From: Bacteroidetes bacterium HGW-Bacteroidetes-12 | Lineage (GTDB): Bacteria > Bacteroidota > Bacteroidia > Flavobacteriales_E > Vicingaceae | Assembly: GCA_002841035.1 (NCBI GenBank) | Contig: PHDR01000114.1 | Span: 2,605-10,742 of the forward strand | Direction: 5' to 3' | DNA length: 8,138 nucleotides | Part shown: one piece after another, positions 1 to 5,787 of the stretch | Numbering within the stretch: the stretch's first letter is position 1 | Layout: every line of letters starts with the position of its first letter | Program-made: the position numbers and the translations under genes | The notes under the pieces: generated by a model | The model's database searches: none | The model's input: only the letters and a program-made list of their open reading frames with translations | What the model was told of the DNA's origin: nothing

Positions 1-1
1 G

Positions 2-50
2 AAAAAACAGTTAAATAGTTTGATAATAATCAATTTTAAATCTGTTTTTT
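2..50. repeat. 9-bp inverted repeat enclosing an FNR box
   Basis: AAAAAACAG at 2-10 is matched by its exact reverse complement CTGTTTTTT at 42-50. The midpoint is within half a base of the centre of the FNR box at 20-33. The arms are A/T-dominated and end in T6 on either strand, so this could be a weak bidirectional terminator. It could equally be extended flanking symmetry of the operator inside it. The spacer of 31 bases makes a strong RNA hairpin unlikely. Confidence 0.45.
20..33. promoter_or_regulatory. Perfect FNR-type box (TTGAT-N4-ATCAA)
   Basis: TTGATAATAATCAA matches all ten specified bases of the canonical FNR/DNR consensus. It lies 201 bp beyond the stop codon of the FNR-like regulator. 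With no plus-strand gene to its right, it most likely serves a leftward gene just outside the window. An FNR site of the usual class II type (centre about -41) would put that start site roughly 15 bases left of position 1. The match is direct; the regulated gene and the binding protein are inferred. AT-rich background makes chance matches more likely than in a balanced genome. Confidence 0.6.
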
Positions 51-60
51 GGAATGTAAA

Positions 61-80
61 AATATGATTAATATCATATT
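61..80. promoter_or_regulatory. Second FNR-like palindrome (TGAT-N4-ATCA core)
   Basis: AATATGAT at 61-68 and ATCATATT at 73-80 are exact reverse complements separated by TAAT. The core is TGAT-N4-ATCA, which differs from the FNR consensus only in the outermost base of each half. Its centre lies 44 bp from the centre of the perfect box at 20-33, about four helical turns, so two dimers would lie on roughly the same DNA face. The rest of 81-234 is A/T-rich and holds no gene that I can see. Confidence 0.5.
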
Positions 81-234
81 TATTTACATTATTTTAATTA
101 AATAGAAATATTTTTTTTAATTTAATCTAGGAATTTAATATACAAAGTCATTCATTTTAGGTGAATTTAATATGTTTTTTTAAGCACATTGATTGTTAGT
201 ATATTAAAATAATTATAGGTTTAGAGTAAATCAA

Positions 235-942
235 TTATATTGAAATAATTTGCTCTAATTTTTTGATATTCAAAATCTTAATATTTTTACCTTTCGTTTC
301 TAATATTTTATCTTCTTTAAATTCAGCAAACACCTTCGAAACCTGATTGGAATTTAAACCTACAATTTCAGCTATGTTTTGCCTTGTTAAATCACTTATA
401 TAATTAATATTATTAGATTTAGATAATCCAAAGCTATCAATCAAAGAAAGAAGAGCTTTAGCAACTTTTTCTCTTACATTAAAAACAGATAAATCTCTTA
501 ATGTTGATTCAACATGATTTAATTCATTTGCAAAGAAAAGCAATAAATTAAAGGTGAGATTGGGAGATTTTTTTAATAATTCAAGAAAAAATAATTTATC
601 AAAAGAACAAATTATTGCCTCAGAAAGTGCTTGGGCTGAAATAGAATAAGTTTTTCTGTTAGATAATCCTCTATGCCCTAAAATACCACCTTCGGCAACT
701 AATCGTATAATTTGGTTTTTTTCTTGAAGACCATTTTTGAATACTTTTACCCTTCCTGATTGAACAAAATTAATTCCATCTACAAAACTACCTTCCATTA
801 AAATGTGTTGATCTTTAAAATACCTATTGGTACTTTTGTTCTCTGCAATTTCTTTTGTTAAAGTATCTGTATCTAAACAGTGTTTTTTTATAAAACAATT
901 ATTATTTTGGCATTCACAACATAAAATATCAAGCTTCTTCAT
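235..942 (-). CDS. FNR/CRP-family transcriptional regulator with FNR-like cysteine set
   Basis: This 235-residue protein has CRP/FNR architecture: a cysteine-rich N-terminus, a cyclic-nucleotide-binding-like beta-roll at about residues 35-125, a dimerisation helix at about 130-150, and a winged helix-turn-helix at about 183-225. Cysteines 8, 9, 11, 16 and 22 plus C112 resemble the E. coli FNR set of three N-terminal cysteines and C122, with C112 aligning to C122. A [4Fe-4S] oxygen/NO sensor is therefore plausible but not shown. The recognition helix (about 196-208) reads N199, S202, K203 where FNR has E209, S212, R213, so DNA specificity may differ. The beta-roll glycines resemble the fold, but I see no clear cAMP-binding arginine motif. 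The gene is last of the four-gene redox cluster, and its start is followed by a good Cys-rich N-terminus. It could be called FNR-like or a generic Crp/Fnr regulator. Confidence 0.9.
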   Translation of the reverse strand: MKKLDILCCECQNNNCFIKKHCLDTDTLTKEIAENKSTNRYFKDQHILMEGSFVDGINFVQSGRVKVFKNGLQEKNQIIRLVAEGGILGHRGLSNRKTYSISAQALSEAIICSFDKLFFLELLKKSPNLTFNLLLFFANELNHVESTLRDLSVFNVREKVAKALLSLIDSFGLSKSNNINYISDLTRQNIAEIVGLNSNQVSKVFAEFKEDKILETKGKNIKILNIKKLEQIISI

Positions 943-958
943 TTCTCTATTTTAGGCA

Positions 959-966
959 CAAAACTA
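959..966 (-). promoter_or_regulatory. Candidate -7 box (TAGTTTTG) for the FNR-like gene
   Basis: Read on the minus strand, 966-959 gives TAGTTTTG, matching the Bacteroidota sigma-A -7 consensus TAnnTTTG. It would give a short leader of roughly ten bases before the ATG at 942. No TTG -33 element is visible at the expected distance. Instead, the area upstream is occupied by a 16-bp dyad, which would fit activator- or repressor-controlled transcription. Confidence 0.4.
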
Positions 967-1004
967 ATTCCATAAAGTGAGCTTACGTTCACTTTACGGA
1001 ATTA
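965..1004 (-). promoter_or_regulatory. 16-bp inverted repeat between cytochrome c and FNR-like genes
   Basis: The arm 965-980 (TAATTCCATAAAGTGA) pairs with 989-1004 over 16 positions around an 8-base loop. The only DNA mismatch (972/997) becomes a G-U pair in minus-strand RNA, so the transcript hairpin is complete. On the minus strand it is followed by AGTTTTG, a short U-run, so it may be an intrinsic terminator or attenuator after the cytochrome gene. Because it abuts the -7 box at 959-966 and ends 22 bases before the ATG, it could instead be an operator. The sequence does not decide between these. Confidence 0.55.
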
Positions 1005-1038
1005 ATTTGTTCTAAGTTTGAATAAATTAATCTTGATT

Positions 1039-1440
1039 TTATTTGCTTCCAAGAATATAATCTACTATTGCATTTAATTCTTCAGCAGGAAGGGCTTTTG
1101 TTGCAGCTAGTTGTGGTTGCATCACAGCAGCTTGTGCAGGGTCAATTATGGCTTCAGCTTCTTCTTTTAAGAAAGCAATTAAGCCATCTTTGTTGCCATC
1201 ATAAGCAGCAGCAATGTCTTTTAAAGATGGTCCAACGGTTTTGTTTTCCAATTGATGACATGCTACACAGCCTTTTCCTGAAAATAGATTTTTACCAGAA
1301 ATTGCTTCTGCAACCTCAGTTTTTTCATCAACTGGTGCAATTTCGTTAGCTGTTGTTTCTTTTTTTTCTTCTGTTGATGAGCTGCATGATGTTCCCATGA
1401 TTACTGCTAAGCTCATTGCTAAAAATGTTACTTTTTTCAT
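1039..1440 (-). CDS. Lipoprotein mono-heme c-type cytochrome
   Basis: The 133-residue product starts with a lipoprotein signal: MKK, a hydrophobic stretch, and a lipobox-like GTSC with the lipidated cysteine at C19. A Ser/Glu/Lys/Thr-rich linker follows at about 20-45. The mature domain (about 46-133) is a class I cytochrome c. It has a CVACH heme-binding motif at C58-C61-H62, the family-typical VGPSL segment at 69-73, and a likely distal heme ligand at M107 within VMQPQL, followed by the C-terminal helix. It should be anchored in the periplasm-facing membrane or the outer membrane as a small electron carrier, similar to c551/c552 proteins. The gene lies 30 bases after the rrf2-type gene with an A-rich leader and no promoter of its own, so co-transcription with ric and rrf2 is likely. 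Its redox partner is unknown; an oxidase or an NO/nitrite reductase would fit the context. Confidence 0.93.
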   Translation of the reverse strand: MKKVTFLAMSLAVIMGTSCSSSTEEKKETTANEIAPVDEKTEVAEAISGKNLFSGKGCVACHQLENKTVGPSLKDIAAAYDGNKDGLIAFLKEEAEAIIDPAQAAVMQPQLAATKALPAEELNAIVDYILGSK

Positions 1441-1470
1441 TTTTTTTTGATTTTTTTAAGTTTTAATTTA

Positions 1471-1917
1471 TTATTTATTTTGGGGTAAGTTGCTTATAAA
1501 TGCATTGCCATCCTCGATTTTTATAACAAGGTCAGCAATTGTTTTTTTTAAAAATAGATGATATAAACCATCTCTAAATACTTTAAAATCATTATGTAAA
1601 GGACATGGATGCGTTTCAGAACATTCTTTTAATCCTAAACCACATTTTTCAAAAAAAGATAATCCGTCTATGATATCTATAATTCGAAGGATGTTTACTT
1701 GTTTGGCTTCCTCGCTTATGTAAAAACCTCCGTGCGGTCCTTTTGTAGATTGTATAATGTGGTGTTTAACTAAGCGTTGCAATATTTTACTTAGGAAGTG
1801 AAAGGGTAATTCTAGTTCTTCACCAATTTCTTTTATTCCAATTTTTTTTGTATCCGAACAATTGTGTCCGATATAAACAATGGCTCTTAGGGCATATACA
1901 CAAGACTTTGATAACAT
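1471..1917 (-). CDS. Rrf2-family regulator with NsrR/IscR-like cysteines
   Basis: This 148-residue protein has the usual Rrf2 length and the start MLSKSCVYALRA typical of the family's first helix. A winged helix-turn-helix spans about residues 25-66: helix KEIGEEL, recognition helix around FHFLSKILQRL, and wing KGPHGGF. The sensor loop carries C92, C99 and C105, spaced x6 and x5, close to IscR (92/98/104) and NsrR. It therefore probably binds a [2Fe-2S] or [4Fe-4S] cluster and senses NO, Fe-S supply or oxygen. Sitting 43 bases after ric, a classic NsrR target, favours an NsrR-like role. A -7 box at 1928-1935 lies in the short gap, so it may be transcribed alone as well as with ric. Assignment to NsrR rather than IscR or another Rrf2 branch is inference. 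Confidence 0.92.
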   Translation of the reverse strand: MLSKSCVYALRAIVYIGHNCSDTKKIGIKEIGEELELPFHFLSKILQRLVKHHIIQSTKGPHGGFYISEEAKQVNILRIIDIIDGLSFFEKCGLGLKECSETHPCPLHNDFKVFRDGLYHLFLKKTIADLVIKIEDGNAFISNLPQNK

Positions 1918-1927
1918 AATTTTTATA

Positions 1928-1935
1928 CAAAGGTA
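1928..1935 (-). promoter_or_regulatory. Candidate -7 box (TACCTTTG) for the Rrf2-type gene
   Basis: On the minus strand, 1935-1928 reads TACCTTTG, a full match to TAnnTTTG, 10 bases before the ATG at 1917. This implies a very short leader. No -33 TTG is evident upstream. The AAAAGATATT motif at 1942-1951 lies immediately upstream, where a bound repressor would interfere. The site overlaps the ric-rrf2 gap, so it would be an internal promoter. Confidence 0.4.
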
Positions 1936-1941
1936 TAATAA

Positions 1942-1951
1942 AAAAGATATT
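1942..1951 (+). promoter_or_regulatory. Candidate Rrf2 half-site AAAAGATATT upstream of the rrf2-type gene
   Basis: AAAAGATATT appears on the plus strand here. The same ten bases occur on the minus strand at 2763-2754 in the ric promoter. The motif resembles the AAGAT-starting half-site of known NsrR operators. No second inverted half is clear here. Autoregulation by the Rrf2-type protein is the inferred role; in an AT-rich genome a ten-base A/T-rich match is only moderate evidence. Confidence 0.3.
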
Positions 1952-1960
1952 AGAATGTAA

Positions 1961-2680
1961 TTAAATTAATTCTTTTTCAAGCAATATTGCTTTTGGAAAC
2001 AAGATGTTATTTTCCAAATGAATGTGTTGAAACAAGTCGTTTTGGTATTCTTCTAATTTGTTATACAATGCTCTAAACGTGTTGCAGGCTCCAGTTGGAG
2101 GGGTGTAGTTATTGCTCAATTCAGCAATTTTCCTTAAAATATCGCCAGCCCCTGTATGTTCATCTTCCATCATAGTTATTGGATTTTGAATAGAACCAAA
2201 AGCTGGAGTAGGTATATTTTTACCTTCTTTTTTAGCCAATGCCATTTCTTTTATGTGCGGAAATAAAATCATTTCTTCTTTTCGCATGTGGCTGTTTAAT
2301 TCGGCTGCAATTTCTTTAAACAGTTCATTTATTTCAACAACTTCTGTATAATGATGCCCGTGTACTTTTGCAACTTTTTCTGCATATTGGGTAATTATAG
2401 TATTTGCCTCTACAACATATTTATGATGTGTGTTAATGATGTAGTCAGCTAAAAAATCTAACTCCCAAGTGCTAAAATCGTGGGCATTTTTAGGTGTTCC
2501 GCCAATTTTTAAAATTTCTTCTTTTAATGTAGCATAATCAACGCCTTTTTTAGCACAAATCTCTTGCACAGAAACGTGTCCACCACAGCAAAAATCGATG
2601 CCATTTTTTTTAAAAACATCTGCTGTTTTTATGTTTTCTGTAACTATTTCAGCAACTGTTTTATTGTCAATATTTTCCAT
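1961..2680 (-). CDS. ric: Iron-sulfur cluster repair di-iron protein (RIC/ScdA/YtfE family)
   Basis: This 239-residue cytoplasmic protein has both domains of the RIC family. The short ScdA N-terminal domain (about 1-65) contains DFCCGG with C31 and C32. The hemerythrin-like four-helix bundle (about 70-235) carries candidate di-iron ligands H85 (or H86), H131, E135, H175, H219 and E223. The HxxxE spacings at 131/135 and 219/223 match E. coli YtfE (H129/E133 and H204/E208). RIC proteins repair Fe-S clusters damaged by NO or peroxide and may handle NO directly. The length is close to S. aureus ScdA and E. coli YtfE, so the gene is intact. It is the first gene of the left-hand cluster, after a 239-bp gap with two -7 boxes and a dyad that looks like an Rrf2 operator, which fits NO-responsive control. 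Confidence 0.95.
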   Translation of the reverse strand: MENIDNKTVAEIVTENIKTADVFKKNGIDFCCGGHVSVQEICAKKGVDYATLKEEILKIGGTPKNAHDFSTWELDFLADYIINTHHKYVVEANTIITQYAEKVAKVHGHHYTEVVEINELFKEIAAELNSHMRKEEMILFPHIKEMALAKKEGKNIPTPAFGSIQNPITMMEDEHTGAGDILRKIAELSNNYTPPTGACNTFRALYNKLEEYQNDLFQHIHLENNILFPKAILLEKELI

Positions 2681-2711
2681 AATTAAAAGGTTTAGTAATT
2701 AAATTATAAGG

Positions 2712-2719
2712 CAAAAGTA
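2712..2719 (-). promoter_or_regulatory. Candidate -7 box (TACTTTTG) for ric
   Basis: On the minus strand, 2719-2712 reads TACTTTTG, matching TAnnTTTG, 31 bases before the ric ATG at 2680. The -33 position lacks TTG, but the dyad at 2744-2763 lies just upstream of it. This is the most likely promoter for the ric-rrf2-cytochrome transcript. It is a sequence match only. Confidence 0.45.
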
Positions 2720-2743
2720 TAACTTTTATTTTAATAAATAATA

Positions 2744-2763
2744 AAAAGACCTAAATATCTTTT
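2744..2763. promoter_or_regulatory. Candidate Rrf2/NsrR-type operator upstream of ric
   Basis: The 20-bp site has exact 6-bp arms AAAAGA at 2744-2749 and TCTTTT at 2758-2763, with a central symmetric T..A pair (2752/2755). The overall form is AAAAGA-N2-T-N2-A-N2-TCTTTT. NsrR operators in other bacteria begin AAGAT and end ATCTT, so the resemblance is clear but partial. It covers the -33 region of the ric promoter, suiting repression by the downstream Rrf2-type protein. The minus-strand half AAAAGATATT recurs in front of the rrf2 gene. Confidence 0.4.
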
Positions 2764-2856
2764 ATTATTTTTTAACATCTGTAAATTAATAAATTGAAAT
2801 AAGCTATATTTTTTACGGAGTAAATAGTTAGAACTTTCGTATTGTAACCATACTTT

Positions 2857-2870
2857 TTGATAGCTATAAC
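2857..2870. promoter_or_regulatory. Degenerate FNR-like site in the korB-ric gap
   Basis: TTGATAGCTATAAC matches 8 of 10 specified bases of TTGAT-N4-ATCAA, with a perfect left half and a weak right half. It sits just downstream of the distal -7 box at 2872-2879, where a bound protein would sit at the start point. Its distance from the proximal ric promoter is about 150 bases. The evidence is weak, because the two mismatches are in conserved positions. Confidence 0.25.
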
Positions 2871-2871
2871 A

Positions 2872-2879
2872 CAAACATA
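2872..2879 (-). promoter_or_regulatory. Second candidate -7 box (TATGTTTG) upstream of ric
   Basis: On the minus strand, 2879-2872 reads TATGTTTG, a full TAnnTTTG match just past the korB stop. A TTTG at 2911-2908 is about 28 bases upstream, farther than the usual 19-21, so there is no good -33 element. If used, it would give ric a leader of about 185 bases. The remaining DNA in 2681-2919 is A/T-rich, and no strong terminator for korB is visible there. Confidence 0.3.
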
Positions 2880-2919
2880 GAAAATAATAAAATGATGTTT
2901 AATTATTCAAATAAATTGA

Positions 2920-3948
2920 CTAAGTGTTTATTGTAAAAGTATTTCCACTCATAAACAAATCGTCAAGCGAATTGTATTTAGAAGATGCTTTTTGCTGTTG
3001 AATTTGAGCTGTAAATCCTTGATCAAAAACAGGAGCATCAGCATTTCTAATCACTCCCATTGCAATAGGGAATTCAGGCAGTTTCATTTGAATTAACATG
3101 TTGTGCAAAACATTTGATTTTGTAGATGCGTCATGCACTAAAATATCTGCTGTTGTAATACCATTTTCGCCAACTGTAACCACTTCCAGTTCTAACCCAT
3201 TTAATCTAAGTCCTTTGCTGTTGTTTTCGCCAAAAAGCATTGGCTTGCCGTGTTCTAAAATTAATTGATTATTGGCTTTGTTTTCCTTGGCTGTGATGGC
3301 TGCATGAGTTTTATCGTTAAAAATTACACAATTTTGTAAAACTTCAACCAGCGACAAACCTTGGTGTTTTTCGGCTTCAACCATTACTTGTGCCATTAAT
3401 TTAACATCAGTATCAGGAACACGAGCATAAAACTGTCCTTGAGCTCCCAGAGCTAATTCGCCAACACTAAACGGACTTTCAACCGTTCCAAAAGGAGATG
3501 ATTTGGTAATTTTTCCTCGCTCAGAGGTGGGTGAATATTGCCCTTTGGTTAATCCATAAATTTCGTTGTTAAACAAAATTAAGTTGTAGTTGATGTTTCT
3601 TCTAATGGCGTGAATAAAATGGTTTCCACCAATGGCTAATGAATCGCCATCACCCGAAATCATCCAAACACTCAACTCGGGATTTGCCAATTTAACACCT
3701 GTTGCAACAGCTGCCGGACGACCATGAATGGTATGAAATCCATAAGTATCCATGTAATACGGGAAACGTGATGAGCAGCCAATACCAGAAATAATAGCCA
3801 CATCCTCTTTTTTAAGATTTAATTCCGAAAAAGCTTTTTGAACAGCATTGATAATAGCATAATCGCCACAACCCGGACACCATTTAACCTCTTGATCGCT
3901 GGCGTAATCTTTTGGTTTATATAAACATTGTAGTGTAGTTGCTTCCAT
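2920..3948 (-). CDS. korB: 2-oxoglutarate (2-oxoacid):ferredoxin oxidoreductase, beta subunit
   Basis: The 342-residue beta subunit binds thiamine diphosphate and one [4Fe-4S] cluster. Expected cluster cysteines are C24 and C27 in WCPGCGDY, C58 in GIGCSSRF and C207 in the C-terminal half. The thiamine diphosphate/Mg site is GDGDS at 99-103, with the paired asparagines N127-N128 of LFNNEIYGLT about 27 residues on. With KorA it oxidatively decarboxylates a 2-oxoacid, most likely 2-oxoglutarate to succinyl-CoA, passing electrons to ferredoxin. The start follows the korA stop by a single base (TAA-A-ATG), implying translational coupling. The length fits two-subunit KGOR enzymes, such as the M. 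tuberculosis type. No ferredoxin-like extra domain is present, and no ferredoxin gene is in the window. Exact substrate is inferred from family resemblance. Confidence 0.92.
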   Translation of the reverse strand: MEATTLQCLYKPKDYASDQEVKWCPGCGDYAIINAVQKAFSELNLKKEDVAIISGIGCSSRFPYYMDTYGFHTIHGRPAAVATGVKLANPELSVWMISGDGDSLAIGGNHFIHAIRRNINYNLILFNNEIYGLTKGQYSPTSERGKITKSSPFGTVESPFSVGELALGAQGQFYARVPDTDVKLMAQVMVEAEKHQGLSLVEVLQNCVIFNDKTHAAITAKENKANNQLILEHGKPMLFGENNSKGLRLNGLELEVVTVGENGITTADILVHDASTKSNVLHNMLIQMKLPEFPIAMGVIRNADAPVFDQGFTAQIQQQKASSKYNSLDDLFMSGNTFTINT

Positions 3949-3949
3949 T

Positions 3950-5782
3950 TTATTTTTCCTCCAATAATTGGGTGAACTTATTTTTTAATTCTTTTACCGT
4001 AAAAGGCAAACCTTGTATTTTATTGTACTGCTCGTATTTAAACTGAGGAAGTACTGCTCTTAAATAATTAGCAAATTGTCCGTCATTCAATTCACACACT
4101 AAAATTTTATCAAATTTTGAAAAAATTTCGGCTGTGTTTTTTGGTAGTGGATTGATGTAGTTAAAATGTGTGAAGGCAATGTCCTTTCCTTCTTTTTGAA
4201 GTTCGTTAACAGCACCAAATAAGATTCCAAATTGCCCGCCCCAACCAACAACTAATAATTTTTTAGCATCCTTTCCTTTGTAGCGTTGTTCTGGTATAAA
4301 GTTAGCAACACGAGCTACTTTTTGTTTTCTAATGTTTACCATAATCTCATGGTTTTGTGGGTTGTGCGAAACGCAACCAGAACATTCGTCTTTTTCTAGT
4401 CCTCCAATGCGGTGTTGCATTTCAGGCGTACCTGGAATCACCCATTTACGAGCCAATTTTTCATCATCTCTGTTGTATGGTCTCCAACTGGCGTCTTTTG
4501 TTTCTAGTGTTAAAGGTTTAATATCAGGAAGTTCGTTTAACGATTTTATTTTCCAAGGTTCTGCCCCGTTTCCTAAATAACTTTCGGTTAAAAGAATTAC
4601 GGGAGTCATGTGTTCTAAAGCAATTCGTGTTGCCTCAAAAGCCCAATCGAAACAGTCGGCTGGTGTACTTGCAGAAATCACAACAATAGGGCTTTCTCCA
4701 TTCCTACCCCAGATAGCTTGCATTAAATCGCTTTGCTCGGTTTTGGTTGGCAATCCAGTACTTGGTCCGCCACGTTGAACATTTACAATTACAATGGGCA
4801 ATTCAGTCATAATTGCTAATCCAATGGCTTCGGTTTTTAATGCCATTCCAGGTCCTGATGTGGTTGTGATAGCAACATTTCCAGCAAAAGCAGCACCAAT
4901 TGACGAACAAATACCTGCAATTTCATCTTCAGCCTGAAAAACTTTTGCTCCAGCCCACTTGTGTTTAGTTAATTCATGCATAATATCTGTTGCAGGAGTA
5001 ATAGGATAAGAACCTAAAAACAACGGTTTGCCCGCTTTTTTTGCTGCGGCCAAAAACCCCCATGCTGTTGCTTGATTTCCTGTTATATTTCGATATGTTC
5101 CAGCTTGTTTTTTTGCAGGCAATACTGTAAATGAAGACTTAATTGCTTCAATGGTTAAAGCGTAGTTATAACCAGCTTTTAAGGCAATAATATTTGCTTC
5201 GCCTTTTATTGGATTTTTTTTGAATTTTTGTTCAAAAAAAGCAATGGTTTGTTCTAATGGTTCGCTAAACAACCAAAAAACCATTCCCAAAGTAAACATG
5301 TTTTTACATCTGTCGGCCGATTTATTATCTAACCCTAAATCTGCCAAGGCTGTTTTTGTAAGTGATGTAATTGGCCCTTCAATTACTTTATAATCTAGTA
5401 AGGTGTTGTCTTCTAGAGGATTGGTTTCGAACCCAGCTTTTTCAATGTCTTTTTTTCCGAAAGAATCAACATCAACTAAGATAATACAAGCAGGTTTTAA
5501 GTTGTGTAGGTTTGCTTTTAAAGCAGCGGGGTTCATTGCTACCAAAACATCTGGAGCATCACCTGGACTATGAACTCCACTCGTTCCAAAATGCACTTGA
5601 AATCCTGAAACTCCAGCTACGGTTCCTTGTGGTGCTCTAATTTCTGATGGAAAATCGGGAAAAGTTGCAATTGCATTTCCCATTACCGCTGTAGTATCGG
5701 TAAATAATGTTCCAGCTAGTTGCATTCCGTCACCAGAATCACCTGCAAATTTTATTACTACACTTTCTAATGTTGTTTTCAT
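3950..5782 (-). CDS. korA: 2-oxoglutarate (2-oxoacid):ferredoxin oxidoreductase, fused gamma-alpha subunit
   Basis: This 610-residue subunit joins the gamma domain (about 6-200, starting VIKFAGDSGDGMQLAG) to the alpha/pyrimidine-binding domain (about 235-440) and a C-terminal domain II-like part (about 505-600). Recognisable alpha motifs are GSYPITPATDI (257-267), QAEDEIA (283-289) with the catalytic glutamate region, TTSGPGMALK (307-316) and GGPSTGLPTKTEQSD (338-352), the last characteristic of KGOR-type enzymes. The start at 5782 was chosen over an in-frame ATG at 5845: the extra 21 codons are translated from the intergenic repeat, and MKTTLESVVIKF begins the domain directly. It is followed one base later by korB. 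C467 and C470 form a CxxC in a region where relatives, as I recall, have Gly/Asn-type residues. Substrate assignment is by family; pyruvate or another 2-oxoacid is possible. Confidence 0.93.
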   Translation of the reverse strand: MKTTLESVVIKFAGDSGDGMQLAGTLFTDTTAVMGNAIATFPDFPSEIRAPQGTVAGVSGFQVHFGTSGVHSPGDAPDVLVAMNPAALKANLHNLKPACIILVDVDSFGKKDIEKAGFETNPLEDNTLLDYKVIEGPITSLTKTALADLGLDNKSADRCKNMFTLGMVFWLFSEPLEQTIAFFEQKFKKNPIKGEANIIALKAGYNYALTIEAIKSSFTVLPAKKQAGTYRNITGNQATAWGFLAAAKKAGKPLFLGSYPITPATDIMHELTKHKWAGAKVFQAEDEIAGICSSIGAAFAGNVAITTTSGPGMALKTEAIGLAIMTELPIVIVNVQRGGPSTGLPTKTEQSDLMQAIWGRNGESPIVVISASTPADCFDWAFEATRIALEHMTPVILLTESYLGNGAEPWKIKSLNELPDIKPLTLETKDASWRPYNRDDEKLARKWVIPGTPEMQHRIGGLEKDECSGCVSHNPQNHEIMVNIRKQKVARVANFIPEQRYKGKDAKKLLVVGWGGQFGILFGAVNELQKEGKDIAFTHFNYINPLPKNTAEIFSKFDKILVCELNDGQFANYLRAVLPQFKYEQYNKIQGLPFTVKELKNKFTQLLEEK

Positions 5783-5787
5783 AATTA

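Noticed and set aside
231..243. Small dyad TCAAT-TAT-ATTGA overlapping the stop of the FNR-like gene
   Set aside because: Five A/T-rich arms are expected by chance in such DNA, and it overlaps coding sequence.
1068..1349. Plus-strand open frame of 93 codons
   Set aside because: It lies opposite the cytochrome c gene, is rich in Leu/Gln from reverse reading of Ala/Glu-rich codons, and has no recognisable domain or leader.
4332..4580. Plus-strand open frame of 82 codons
   Set aside because: It lies wholly antisense within korA, whose motifs are clear, and shows no family resemblance.
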